Shown here: positions 8,582-19,690 of the stretch, in pieces
How the letters are laid out: each line of letters opens with the position of its first letter
Position numbering within the stretch: position 1 is the stretch's first letter
Assembly (NCBI GenBank): GCA_963720765.1
Contig: CAVRGS010000002.1
Location: 372,001 to 436,000, forward strand
DNA: 64,000 nucleotides
Direction: 5' to 3'
Source: DASUAS01 sp963720765
GTDB lineage: Bacteria > Actinomycetota > Acidimicrobiia > IMCC26256 > DASPTH01
The notes under the pieces: model-generated
The model's database searches: none
What the model was told of the DNA's origin: nothing
The model's input: only the letters and a program-made list of their open reading frames with translations
Made by a program: the position numbers and the translations under genes

Positions 8582-9616
8582 TCACCGGTCGCGGTGCACC
8601 AGCCCGTCGACGAGGCGACCGAGCGTGCGGCACACGTCGGGGTCGAGGCCGTCGGCACCGTCGAGCGCGTCGCGGGCCTTCACCGCGTGGTCGCGCGCGA
8701 CGCCGAGCGCGACGTCCACCGCGGTCGAGCCCGACGCCAGCCGTCCGAGTGCGAGCGTGCGCGCAGTGTCGAGCTGCTCGGCGTCGAGCGGACCGCCGAG
8801 GAGATCGCGGAGCTCTGCGGACTCGCGCACCATGTAGATGACGGGCAACGTGTAGATGCCCTCGAGCAGGTCTTGGCCCGCGTGCTTGCCGAGCGCGTCG
8901 TCGGTGGACGAGACGTCGAGCACGTCATCGACGATCTGGAAGCACATGCCGAGGTGACGGCCGAAGCGAGTGAGCGCGTCGAGCGTGGGGTCGCCGACGC
9001 CCGACACCATGCCGCCGATGCGACACGAGGTCGCGAACAACGCGGCGGTCTTGCCTTCGATGGCCGACGCGTAGTCCTCCTCCGAGCGATCGACGTCGAA
9101 GAGGTGCTGCAGTTCGAGGACCTGGCCGCGGCACAACTCGCCGATGGTCGCTGCGAGCAGCGACGCCACGTCGGCACCGAGCGACGCCGCCAGCGACGAC
9201 GCACGCGCCAGCAGGAAGTCGCCGGCGAGGATGGCGACGATGTTGCTCCAGCGCGCGTTCACGCTGGGCACGCCGCGCCGCGTCTCCGCCTCGTCGATCA
9301 CGTCGTCGTGGTAGAGCGATCCGAGGTGCACCAGTTCGCACGCCACCGCGCCGGTGAGGGCCTCGTCGGTGGCCGCCCCGGATGCACGCGGCTCGGTCGA
9401 GCTCGCATACGCCGACACGAGGGTGAGCGTGGGTCGGAGGCGCTTGCCGCCGGCGCCGATGAGATGGGTGGCGACCTCGGCGAGGAACGGATCGGGTGAT
9501 TGCACCGAATCCCGCAGCGAGGCGTCGACCCGGACGAGGTCGCCGGGGAGCGCGGGCAGGTCGACCGCCAATTCCTCGGGTCCGGGCGGCCGTAGCGGTT
9601 CTCCCGGCCCCGTCAT
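8582..9616 (-). CDS. Polyprenyl diphosphate synthase
   Basis: 344 residues from the ATG at 9616; an in-frame ATG 36 bases upstream is less likely because the extension is not conserved. It is an all-helical trans-prenyl chain elongase that adds isopentenyl diphosphate units. GGKRLRP (57-63) binds diphosphate, the first Asp-rich motif is DDVID (104-108) with ETRRG after it, and the second is QIVDDVLD near residue 235. The product is probably the long chain for menaquinone or a cell-wall lipid carrier. Chain length cannot be read with confidence. Confidence 0.92.
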   Translation of the reverse strand: MTGPGEPLRPPGPEELAVDLPALPGDLVRVDASLRDSVQSPDPFLAEVATHLIGAGGKRLRPTLTLVSAYASSTEPRASGAATDEALTGAVACELVHLGSLYHDDVIDEAETRRGVPSVNARWSNIVAILAGDFLLARASSLAASLGADVASLLAATIGELCRGQVLELQHLFDVDRSEEDYASAIEGKTAALFATSCRIGGMVSGVGDPTLDALTRFGRHLGMCFQIVDDVLDVSSTDDALGKHAGQDLLEGIYTLPVIYMVRESAELRDLLGGPLDAEQLDTARTLALGRLASGSTAVDVALGVARDHAVKARDALDGADGLDPDVCRTLGRLVDGLVHRDR

Positions 9617-9796
9617 GTGCCCACGGTAGGCAGCAGCGGGAACATTCTCCAAGCCGGCCGGGGTTGCACCCTCACGGCCCGTCCTCCCCGTGCCGATACA
9701 CGGGAGAGCCCACAGCGGCGCCGATTACACTGAAAACACGTCCGTCCTGACGAGGGGTGGGCGTGGAGAGACACCGACGAGAGGCGGATCCCCACC

Positions 9797-12286
<2,490 letters not shown>

Positions 12287-12329
12287 GGGCTCGATCTCCC
12301 CTTCCGCTCCCACCTCGGCCACCGACTCT

Positions 12330-13202
12330 TTGACCACTGGGGCCACGCACCGCTCGAGGACCAGCCGGATTCGGCTGGTCCTCGTCGCGTTGGCCGTGAT
12401 GGTGGTAGCCGCCGCGTGCAAGGTCGACACGACCGTGACCGTCAGCGTGCACGACGACGGCAGCGGCGCGGTCACGGTGACCGCGGTGCTCGACCCCGAC
12501 GCGGTGAAGGCGGCGGAGTCGGGAGGCGGGAAGCTCGAAGAGCGAGTTCGTCTGGGCGATCTCAGCGCCCACGGGTGGACGGTGCAGCCGTGGGCACGTG
12601 CAGCCGACGGCTCCGCGCAGATCAGCTTCTCCAAGCCGTTCAGCTCGCCGGAGCAGGCGACCGCGATCATCAAGGAGCTCAATGGCACCGTGGGCCCGTT
12701 GCGCGACGTCACCGTGACACGCGACTCGGGCACGTTCTCCACGAGCTACTCGACGACCGGCACCGTCGATCTGAAGGACCTGCAGACCGGGTTGACCTCC
12801 GACAAGGACGTCGTGGGGTCGTTGCTCGTGCAGAGCGTCGACGCCGGTGCCGTCGATCAGTCACTGCTCGCCGACCTGCGCGACTCGTTCGGGCTCACGG
12901 TGAAGGTGGAGCTCCCCGGCGGTACGACGGTGGTGAAGGGTGTGCCGGGGCAGGCGACACCGGTCGATGCGTCGACGTCGGTGCTCGACACCACCAAGGT
13001 GATCCTGGTGACGATCGCGGTCGTGCTCGTCCTCCTCGCGGTCGCGGTGTTGTTGTGGCCCGGCCGTCGCCGTCGCCGTCGAGCTACGCGCCGAAGTGGC
13101 GCGAGTGCTCGCGCAGCCAGTCCGGGAACTCCGCCAGCGAGTCGAGCACCGTCGCCGCGCCCGTGGCGCGCAGGTCCTCCGCCGGATGCGGGCCCGTCGT
13201 GA
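12330..13202 (+). CDS. Predicted lipoprotein with C-terminal membrane anchor
   Basis: The N-terminus (LVLVALAVMVVAAAC) is a lipoprotein signal with its lipobox Cys followed by KVDTTVTVSVHDDGSG, a beta-sandwich start common in actinobacterial surface proteins. A second hydrophobic stretch near residues 225-245 (VILVTIAVVLVLLAVAVLLW) is followed by six Arg, so the C-terminus would lie in the cytoplasm. The TTG start at 12330 is the only one giving a full signal peptide. The last 45 residues are Arg/Pro-rich antisense-like reading into the convergent HAD gene, so the true stop may be nearer 13085 with an indel in the CGTCGC run. Confidence 0.6.
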   Translation: MTTGATHRSRTSRIRLVLVALAVMVVAAACKVDTTVTVSVHDDGSGAVTVTAVLDPDAVKAAESGGGKLEERVRLGDLSAHGWTVQPWARAADGSAQISFSKPFSSPEQATAIIKELNGTVGPLRDVTVTRDSGTFSTSYSTTGTVDLKDLQTGLTSDKDVVGSLLVQSVDAGAVDQSLLADLRDSFGLTVKVELPGGTTVVKGVPGQATPVDASTSVLDTTKVILVTIAVVLVLLAVAVLLWPGRRRRRRATRRSGASARAASPGTPPASRAPSPRPWRAGPPPDAGPS

Positions 13203-13701
13203 CCGCGACCATGTGCGCGTCGGCGCGCACCGCGGCGCGCACGTCGTTGGGCGTGTCGCCGACGTAGATCGCGGCGCCCTCGTCGCGCAGGGTGTCCCCC
13301 TTGGCGTCGGCGTAGCGCCAGCCGAACACGGCGTCGACGTCGAGCTCCACCTGCTCGAGGCAGCGACGTGCGTTCGGTTCGTACTTCGCGGTGATCACGA
13401 CGGCACGCCCGCCGAGCTCGCGCACCGCGGCCACCGACTCGCGTGCACCGGGCAAGCGGTGCGTGCCGGGCACGCCGTGGTCCACGTAGAGCTCGCGGAA
13501 GCGGTCGGACCACGTGGTGGCGAGGTCGGTGGGAAATCGCTCGCCGAACTCGAGGTCGAGGTTGCGTCGGAGCAGTGCGTCGAGCATCTCGTCGGTGGCG
13601 ACCGGCGCGCCGGTCTCGTCCTGGAGGATCTGCAGGGTCGCCAGGATCCCCGGGCGCGAGTCGACCAGCGTCATGTCGAGATCGAACCCCACCACCAGCA
13701 T
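13084..13701 (-). CDS. HAD-family hydrolase, phosphoglycolate-phosphatase-like
   Basis: 205 residues. HAD motif I is FDLDMTLVDS (nucleophile Asp at about 7, general acid at 9); motif II is the VVITAK segment near 103, with Thr and Lys; motif III/IV is IYVGDTPNDVRAA near 150. A helical cap between motifs I and II marks subclass I. It probably dephosphorylates a small metabolite; the substrate cannot be read. It is divergent from radA, with a strong dyad between them, and its 3' end overlaps the convergent lipoprotein frame. Confidence 0.85.
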   Translation of the reverse strand: MLVVGFDLDMTLVDSRPGILATLQILQDETGAPVATDEMLDALLRRNLDLEFGERFPTDLATTWSDRFRELYVDHGVPGTHRLPGARESVAAVRELGGRAVVITAKYEPNARRCLEQVELDVDAVFGWRYADAKGDTLRDEGAAIYVGDTPNDVRAAVRADAHMVAVTTGPHPAEDLRATGAATVLDSLAEFPDWLREHSRHFGA

Positions 13702-13715
13702 CCGGCCTTCCTAGC

Positions 13716-13763
13716 AACATCTCGAAGTTCGCGTGCGCATGCGACGGTGAACTTCGAGATGTT
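13716..13763. repeat. Perfect 15-base inverted repeat in the HAD-radA divergent gap
   Basis: Arms AACATCTCGAAGTTC (13716-13730) and GAACTTCGAGATGTT (13749-13763) match at all 15 positions around an 18-base spacer. It lies 15 bases before the HAD start (minus strand) and 67 bases before the radA start, so both leaders or promoters contain it. It is AT-richer than its surroundings. It could be an operator for a dimeric regulator or an RNA hairpin. It does not fit the actinobacterial SOS box. Confidence 0.7.
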
Positions 13764-13829
13764 CGGGTGCGGTCGGGTCCACATGGGTGTCGTACCCCGG
13801 GCGTACGGTCCGGCCATGGGGACCACGCC

Positions 13830-15189
13830 GTGAAGACGAAGACGATCCACCGCTGTTCGGAGTGCGGGTGCGAGACACCGCGGTGGCTCGGGCGCTGCCC
13901 CGAGTGCGACGCGTGGGGCACCGTGGGCGAAGCCGCCCCTTCCGCGTCCGTGCAGTCGAGCGCCCGGGTGGCGATCGACGGTCCGGTGCCCATCGGCGAC
14001 GTCGACGCCGGCACCGCCGCACCCATGCCCACCGGCATCATCGAGCTCGACCGCGTGCTGCAGGGCGGGCTGGTCGCCGGCTCCGTCTCCCTCCTCGCCG
14101 GCGAACCCGGCATGGGCAAGAGCACGCTGCTCCTGCAGGCGCTCGGCCAGCTCGCCGCCGGGGGCACCCGGTGCCTGCTGGTCACCGCCGAGGAGTCGTG
14201 TGCGCAGGTGAAGCTACGGGCCGAGCGCGTGGGCGCGGTGCATCCCGATCTGCTCGTCGTCGCCGAGACCTCACTCCCACACGTGCTCGCCCACGCCGAT
14301 TCCACCGCGCCACAGGTGCTCGCGATCGACTCGATCCAGACCGTCGTCGATCCCGATCTACCGGGGGCGCCCGGATCGGTCACGCAGGTGCGTGACGGCG
14401 CGTACCGACTCGTGCAGCACGCCAAGGAGCACGGGCGCGCCACCGTGCTCGTCGGTCACGTCACCAAGGAGGGCACGCTCGCCGGGCCACGCGTGCTCGA
14501 ACACGTCGTCGACACCGTGCTCTCGTTCGACGGCGACCGTGGGCACTCGTTGCGCGCGCTGCACGCGCTGAAGCACCGCTACGGCGGCACCGAAGAGGTC
14601 GGGCTGTTCGAGATGACCGAGCGCGGCCTGGTCGACGTGCCCGACGCGTCGGCGCGCTTCCTGGTCGACCGTCGGCCCGGGGTGCCGGGGTCTGCCGTCG
14701 CCGCGGTGCTCGAGGGCGCGCGGCCGATCCTCGTCGAGGTGCAGGCGCTCTCGATGACCACCGCGGCGCCGATGCCGCGTCGGTCTGCAGCGGGCATGGA
14801 GTCGGGTCGCCTGGCGATGCTGCTCGCCGTGCTCGAGCAGCACGCGGGCGTGAAGTCCGCCGGTGCCGACGTGTACGCCAGCGTGGCCGGCGGCCTGCGC
14901 ATCACCGAGCGCGGGCTCGATCTCGCCCTGGCGCTCGCGGTCGCCGGCGCGCAACTGTCGCACGTCACGACGCGCGACACCGTCGCGATCGGCGAGCTCG
15001 GCCTCGGGGGCGAGGTGCGTTCGGTGCCCCAGCTCGAGCGGCGACTCGCGGAGGCGTCCCGCCTCGGGTTCCGCCGCGCCGTCATCCCGAAGGGCGTGCG
15101 CTCCGTCGGTCGCGATCGACGGCCTGGAGGTCATCGAGGTCGCCAGCGTGCGCGACGCGATTCGGGCAGCATTGATTCCCGCTGGCTGA
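13830..15189 (+). CDS. radA: DNA repair protein RadA (one frame break near the 3' end)
   Basis: RadA (Sms) is a RecA-like ATPase and Lon-like fold protein that drives branch migration in recombination. The GTG start gives KTKTIHRCSECGCETPRWLG with the C4 zinc finger. Walker A is GEPGMGKST, the RadA-specific KNRFG-type motif appears as KHRYGG, and the Lon-like C-terminus includes GGLRITERGLDLALALA. The frame is lost at about 15104: the expected tail VAIDGLEVIEVASVRDAIRAAL is one frame over and stops at 15189. disA follows, the usual neighbour. Confidence 0.92.
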
Positions 15190-15259
15190 GCACCCTCGGG
15201 ATCGATGAAGGCCTGCGGTATCTTTGGGCTCTCGCCGGCACCCAGAGAGAGAGCCCGCC

Positions 15260-16333
15260 GTGCCCGCCCTCCCGCGATCAGAAGCCATGATGGTCGCCCT
15301 CCGACTGGTGGCGCCGGGCACGCCGCTGCGTGAGGGGCTCGACCGGATCCTGCAGGCGCGCATGGGTGCGCTGATCGTCGTCGGCGACGGACCCGAGGTG
15401 CTCTCGGTGTGCTCGGGTGGCTTCCTGCTCGACGCCGAGTTCACGCCCCAACGCCTCTCCGAGCTGGCCAAGATGGACGGCGCCATCATCCTGGCGTCCG
15501 ACACGTCGCGGGTGGCCCGCGCCAACGTGCACCTCGTTCCCGACCCTGCCGTGCCCACCTCGGAGACCGGCACCCGCCACCGCACTGCCGAGCGGGTCGG
15601 GCGTCAGCTCGACGTCCCGGTCATCACCGTGTCGGAGGACATGTCCCTGGTGGCGATCCATCGCCGCGGTGAGAAGCACAACCTCGAACCCATCCCCCGT
15701 GTGCTCGCGCGCGCCGACCAGGCCCTCCAGATCCTGGGTCGGTACAAGTCACGGCTCGATTCGGTGAGCGGCTCGCTGTCGGCGCTCGAGGTGGAGGATC
15801 TCGTCACCGTGCGCGACGTCGCCACGGTGCTGCAACGCGCCGAGATGGTGCGGCGCATCGCCGAGGAGATCGAGGGCTACGTGATCGAGCTCGGCGCCGA
15901 CGGCCGGTTGGTGATGCTGCAGCTCGAGGAGCTCGTCGGTGGTGTCGAGGAGGACCGCCGCCTGGTGGCCAAGGACTACTACCAGTCGTCCGATGACTTC
16001 GAGCTCGCGGGGGTGATGCGCCTGTTGGTGCAGCTCGAGGACGAAGAGCTGCTCGATCTCAACCTCGTCGCCGGAGTGCTGCAGCTCGATCCCGAGATCG
16101 GCATCGACGGCGCACTGCAACCGCGCGGCTTCCGCCTGTTGCACAAGATCCCGCGCCTGCCCGAGCTCGTGTCCGATCACGTCGTCGCCCGCTTCTCCAA
16201 CCTGCAGAAGATCATGCGGGCGGGCCTCACCGACCTCACCGAGGTGGAGGGCGTCGGCGAGGTGCGGGCGAAGGCGATCAAGGAAGGCTTGTCCCGGCTC
16301 GCCGAGACCTCGATTCTGGAGCGGTACGTCTAG
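15260..16333 (+). CDS. disA: Diadenylate cyclase DisA
   Basis: 357 residues. DisA makes the second messenger c-di-AMP from two ATP and scans DNA for branched structures. The catalytic DGA motif is at 73-75 (KMDGAIILASD) and RHRT at 106-109 (GTRHRTAERVG), both intact. A helical linker leads to a C-terminal helix-hairpin-helix domain (LTEVEGVGEVRAKAIKEGL). The GTG at 15260 follows an AGAGAGAG purine stretch; an upstream in-frame start is less likely. The neighbourhood radA-disA is typical, and RadA is known to modulate DisA. Confidence 0.96.
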   Translation: MPALPRSEAMMVALRLVAPGTPLREGLDRILQARMGALIVVGDGPEVLSVCSGGFLLDAEFTPQRLSELAKMDGAIILASDTSRVARANVHLVPDPAVPTSETGTRHRTAERVGRQLDVPVITVSEDMSLVAIHRRGEKHNLEPIPRVLARADQALQILGRYKSRLDSVSGSLSALEVEDLVTVRDVATVLQRAEMVRRIAEEIEGYVIELGADGRLVMLQLEELVGGVEEDRRLVAKDYYQSSDDFELAGVMRLLVQLEDEELLDLNLVAGVLQLDPEIGIDGALQPRGFRLLHKIPRLPELVSDHVVARFSNLQKIMRAGLTDLTEVEGVGEVRAKAIKEGLSRLAETSILERYV

Positions 16334-17075
16334 ATGGCCGAGTTGCACACCGGAGCTCACGAAGTCGACGTCGAGCACATCGTGCTCAAGGGTCCCGACG
16401 GCGCCGCCGTCGACGCCATCCACGCCCGACCCGATGGCATGCCCCACAGCGGGCTCGTCGTGCACCCCGACGTCGGTGGCCTGAGGCCGCTGTTCGACGA
16501 CTTGTGCCGCCGACTCGCCACCCACGGCTTCGCCGTGTGCGCGCCCGAGCCGTTTGCGCGGGCGCCGATGGAGGTGCGGAGCGCGACAGAGGTGGATGTT
16601 CGCCTCGACCATCTCGCCGAGCTCGACGACGAGCTGCAGCTCGGTGACCTCGAGGCCGCCGCCGACTATCTCGTCGTGCACGACGACGTGCGCGAGGTCG
16701 CGGTGCTCGGGTTCTGCATGGGTGGCATGCAGGTGTTGAAGGCGGCCGCCACTGGTCGCTTCGACCGTGCCGTCGCGTTCTACGGGATGATCCGGGTGCC
16801 ACCCAACTGGGTGGGCCCGGCAACGCGGTCAGCCGCTCGACACCGCGGCCGACGTGTGCCCGACGCTCGCGATCTTCGGCGGCGACGACAGCTTCACGCC
16901 CGACGCCGACATCGAGGCGCTGCGCGTCGCGTGGGCGGACCGCCCCGACTGCGAGATCGTGGTGTACCCGGAGGCCGGGCACGGCTTCGTGCACGCGCCC
17001 GAGCGCGACGTGCACCGGGCCGACGACGCCGCCGACGCGTGGCGACGGGTGCTCGCGTTCCTGCAGCCGAACTGA
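16334..17075 (+). CDS. Dienelactone-hydrolase-family protein (one frame break)
   Basis: The ATG follows the disA stop directly. It has an alpha/beta-hydrolase fold with a Cys-type nucleophile elbow LGFCMGG (Cys128). After residue 155 the frame is lost at about 16815-16832. The other frame supplies TLAIFGGDDSFTPDADIEAL (acid residue) and EAGHGFVH (catalytic His) and stops at 17075, so the Cys-Asp-His triad of dienelactone hydrolases is complete once the indel is bridged. Family members open lactone rings in aromatic catabolism, but many have other ester substrates. The 3' end overlaps the opposite-strand reading of the Crp gene. Confidence 0.8.
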
Positions 17076-17769
17076 CACGAGCGGTCAGAGCGTGGCGCTC
17101 GAGGAGGGCCTGGCGGTCGAGGATGCGGTAGCGGTTGCGACCCTCCACCTCGATCCAGCCCAACCGGGTGAACAGCGAGAGTGCCTTGTTGACGCGCTCG
17201 CGGCTCGCGCCGACGAGCCCGGCGAGATCTTCCTGCGTCATCGGCAGACGGAACTGGTCGGCGTCGCCCGCGATCTCGAGCAGCCGCTTCGCGGTGCGGG
17301 CGGGCACGTCGAGGAACACCGCGTCGGCGAGGGACTCGTCGGTGTTGCGCAGCCGGCGCGCGAGCATGCGCACGATCACCCAGAGGATCGTCGGGTTGGC
17401 GTCGATCGCGGCTCGCACGGCCTCGTAGCCGAGCACGATGAGTTGGGTCTCTTCGAGCGCACGCGCGTCGGCCGAGCGCGGACCGCTGTCGAACAGGCCG
17501 AGCTCGCCGAACAGCGAACCTTCGTCGAGCACCGCGACCAGCGACTCGCGCCCGTCAGGGGACCGGGTCAGGATCGCGACGCGGCCGGTGACGATGCCGA
17601 ACAACTCGCCGGCGGGATCGTCCTCACGGAACAGCACCTCGTTGCGGCTCACCGTCCGCATGGTCGCCTGCTGGCGGAGGGTGTCGAGCGAGTCGGAAGG
17701 GAGGGCCCCCAGCAGCTGGGTCGTCTCGAGGATCCGTCGTTCCGCCATGGTGCCGCGAAGCGTAGTCAT
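16894..17769 (-). CDS. Crp/Fnr-family transcriptional regulator
   Basis: An N-terminal cyclic-nucleotide-binding fold (EVLFREDDPAGELFGIVTGR, LFGELGLFDSGPRSADARAL) and a C-terminal winged helix with recognition segment MTQEDLAGLVGASRERVNKA. The phosphate cassette Gly-Glu-x3-Phe-x4-Arg-Ser-Ala is kept, suggesting cyclic AMP binding. The first Met could be 17769 or 17748. Homologues end soon after RYRILDRQALLERHAL, about 225 residues, but this frame runs on through 60 Arg-rich residues antisense to the hydrolase gene. A TGA one frame over at 17085-17087 (minus strand) is the likely true stop, implying a small indel. Confidence 0.85.
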   Translation of the reverse strand: MTTLRGTMAERRILETTQLLGALPSDSLDTLRQQATMRTVSRNEVLFREDDPAGELFGIVTGRVAILTRSPDGRESLVAVLDEGSLFGELGLFDSGPRSADARALEETQLIVLGYEAVRAAIDANPTILWVIVRMLARRLRNTDESLADAVFLDVPARTAKRLLEIAGDADQFRLPMTQEDLAGLVGASRERVNKALSLFTRLGWIEVEGRNRYRILDRQALLERHALTARVSSAAGTRAPVATRRRRRRPGARRARARARSRARPPGTPRSRSRGGPPTRRAAPRCRRRA

Positions 17770-17910
17770 GGTGACACTGCTGGTGGGTGAGTGTCGCGGT
17801 TCCGAGGGAGGGCTCGTGGGGGCCTCTGGTATCCTGGCTCCCCGGTCGATTTCCCGGTCCGCCCTCCGGACCATCTCCCGCACGGCCTCCCGCCAGCGGC
17901 AAGGAGCAAC

Positions 17911-18453
17911 ATGACGTTCGACGTCGGCGACAAGGTCGTGTACCCCCACCACGGTGCGGCCACCATCGAGCGTCGTGAGAAGAAGGAAGCCTTCGGCGAG
18001 AAGCGCGACTACCTCGTGCTCCGCCTGGCCTACGGCGACCTCACCCTCATGGTCCCCGCCGACAACGCGGAGGAGATCGGCCTCCGTGAGGTCATCAACG
18101 ACGAAGAGGTCGAGGAGGTGTTCGCGGTCCTTCGCAAGAAGGAGGCGCGGATGCCCACCAACTGGTCGCGCCGGTTCAAGAACCACGTCGAGAAGCTGAA
18201 GAGCGGCGACATCTACCAGGTCGCCGAAGTGGTGCGGAACCTCTCGATCCGCGAGGCCGACAAGGGGCTGTCGGCGGGCGAGAAGCGCATGCTGGCCCGG
18301 GCCCGTCAGATCCTCGTGTCCGAGCTCACGTTCGCGCTCAACGTCGACGAGGAAGCCGCCGAGGCTCGGCTCGACGAGGTGCTCAAGAGCGACGACAAGC
18401 CGCCGGCTCCCGCGAAGAAGGCACCGGCCAAGAAGGCCGCCGCCAAGAAGTAG
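17911..18453 (+). CDS. carD: CarD-family RNA polymerase-binding transcription factor
   Basis: 180 residues. CarD binds the RNA polymerase beta subunit and stabilises open promoter complexes, notably at rRNA promoters. The N-terminal Tudor-like RNAP-interaction domain starts FDVGDKVVYPHHGAATIE; the helical DNA-binding domain includes MPTNWSRRFKNHVEKLKSGD, with the conserved Trp near residue 88. The C-terminal tail is Lys/Ala/Pro-rich (APAKKAPAKKAAAKK). AAGGAG lies 5 bases before the ATG. The carD-ispD-ispF order is conserved in actinobacteria. Confidence 0.96.
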   Translation: MTFDVGDKVVYPHHGAATIERREKKEAFGEKRDYLVLRLAYGDLTLMVPADNAEEIGLREVINDEEVEEVFAVLRKKEARMPTNWSRRFKNHVEKLKSGDIYQVAEVVRNLSIREADKGLSAGEKRMLARARQILVSELTFALNVDEEAAEARLDEVLKSDDKPPAPAKKAPAKKAAAKK

Positions 18454-18461
18454 CGCGCACG

Positions 18462-19103
18462 ATGGCGGTTCCGCGCGTGTGGGCGGTGATCGTCGCCGCA
18501 GGATGGGGTGAGCGCTTCGGCGGCCCGAAGCAGTTCGCGGAGCTCGGTGGCGCGCGCCTGGTCGACCACGCGGTCGCCACCGCCGCGGCGACGTGCGACG
18601 CGGTCGTGCTGGTCGTCCCCGATGCTTCCGACTGGCAGGGCGCCGACGTCGATGCCTTGGTCACCGGTGGCGCGACGCGCGCCGAGTCGGTGCGCGCCGG
18701 ACTGCGTGCGGTGTCGTTCGGAGCGGAGGTCGTCGTCGTCCACGACGCCGCGCGTCCGCTCGCGACCGCGGCGTTGTTCGAGGCCGTCATCGCGGCAGTG
18801 CGCGACGGTGCCGACGGTGCCGTCCCCGGTCTCGCCGTCACCGACACGTTGAAGCGGGTCGACGACGTGCGTGTCACCTCCACCGTCGATCGCGTCGGCC
18901 TGGTCGCGGTGCAGACCCCGCAGGCGTTCCGTGCCGACGCCCTGCGCGACGCCCACTCGTCCGGTGCCGACGCCACCGACGACGCTGCGCTGGTCGAGGA
19001 GCTCGGCGGCAGCGTCGTCGTCGTCCCGGGTGATCCTCGCAACCTCAAGGTCACCGGTCCCGCCGACCTGATGATCGCGGCCGCCCTCCTCGAGACCTCG
19101 TGA
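18462..19103 (+). CDS. ispD: 2-C-methyl-D-erythritol 4-phosphate cytidylyltransferase
   Basis: 213 residues. IspD couples CTP to MEP in the non-mevalonate isoprenoid pathway. It shows the nucleotide-binding N-terminus AVIVAAGWGERFGGPKQF (with the Gly-rich loop and Lys), GATRAESVRAGL, VVVHDAARPL and VQTPQAFRADAL, with DATDDAALVE near the C-terminus. It starts 8 bases after carD. The product feeds IspE and then IspF, encoded next; IspE is not in this window. Confidence 0.95.
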   Translation: MAVPRVWAVIVAAGWGERFGGPKQFAELGGARLVDHAVATAAATCDAVVLVVPDASDWQGADVDALVTGGATRAESVRAGLRAVSFGAEVVVVHDAARPLATAALFEAVIAAVRDGADGAVPGLAVTDTLKRVDDVRVTSTVDRVGLVAVQTPQAFRADALRDAHSSGADATDDAALVEELGGSVVVVPGDPRNLKVTGPADLMIAAALLETS

Positions 19104-19135
19104 TCGTCCCCCCCACCCCGAGGTTGCGTGACTCG

Positions 19136-19152
19136 GGCACACTGCGTGTGCC
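19136..19152. repeat. Short hairpin in the ispD-ispF gap
   Basis: GGCACAC, a three-base loop TGC, then GTGTGCC: a perfect 7-base stem between ispD and ispF, 22 bases before the ispF GTG. There is no T-run, so termination is uncertain; it may attenuate or separate the transcripts. Just upstream, 19121-19132 (AGGTTGCGTGAC) matches 11 of 12 bases of 7327-7338. Confidence 0.4.
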
Positions 19153-19173
19153 TGAACCGCTGAACTTCGCCGA

Positions 19174-19671
19174 GTGTCGCCGATGATCCGGGTCGGCATG
19201 GGGTACGACGTCCACCCGTTCGCCGACGACGATGAGCGTCCGTTGGTGCTCGGTGGCGTCACGATCGAGGGCCGCGCCCTGGCCGGCCACTCCGATGCCG
19301 ACGCGGTGTGCCACGCGGTGGCCGACGCCCTGCTCGGCCCCGCCGGGCTGCCCGACCTGGGCGCGCTGTTCCCGGCGTCCGACGACATCTACCGCGACGC
19401 ATCGTCGCTCGCCCTGCTGCGCGATGTCGTCGTCCGCGTGGCCGGCGCCGGGTGGTCGGTCGTGAACGTCGACGTGGTGGTGAACGCAGAGGAGCCGCGG
19501 CTCGCGCCGCACCTCGACGCGATGACCACCGCGGTGCGCGACGCACTCGGCGGCGCGCACGTCTCGATCACGCCCAAGCGGGGTGAGGGGATCGGCGTGG
19601 TGGGGCGACACGAAGGCATCCAGTGCTGGGCGGTCGCGCTGCTGGAATCGGGCGAGTCGCTCGGCCACTGA
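19174..19671 (+). CDS. ispF: 2-C-methyl-D-erythritol 2,4-cyclodiphosphate synthase
   Basis: 165 residues from the GTG at 19174 (an ATG at 19183 is an equally plausible start). IspF cyclises CDP-ME 2-phosphate to MEcPP. The zinc-binding GYDVHPF and the block GVTIEGRALAGHSDADAVCHA, with Asp/His ligands, are present, as are LFPASDD and the C-terminal EGIGVVGRHEGIQCWAVALL. It forms a homotrimer (family knowledge). Confidence 0.95.
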   Translation: MSPMIRVGMGYDVHPFADDDERPLVLGGVTIEGRALAGHSDADAVCHAVADALLGPAGLPDLGALFPASDDIYRDASSLALLRDVVVRVAGAGWSVVNVDVVVNAEEPRLAPHLDAMTTAVRDALGGAHVSITPKRGEGIGVVGRHEGIQCWAVALLESGESLGH

Positions 19672-19690
19672 GCACTACCCTCGATCCGCC

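Noticed and set aside
13716..13763. SOS (LexA) box for radA
   Set aside because: The arms do not contain the CGAAC-N4-GTTCG pattern and the spacing is far too long.
16894..17084. Arg-rich C-terminal extension of the Crp-family protein as a real domain
   Set aside because: It is antisense to the conserved catalytic end of the dienelactone hydrolase and has no family match; a missed stop is more likely.
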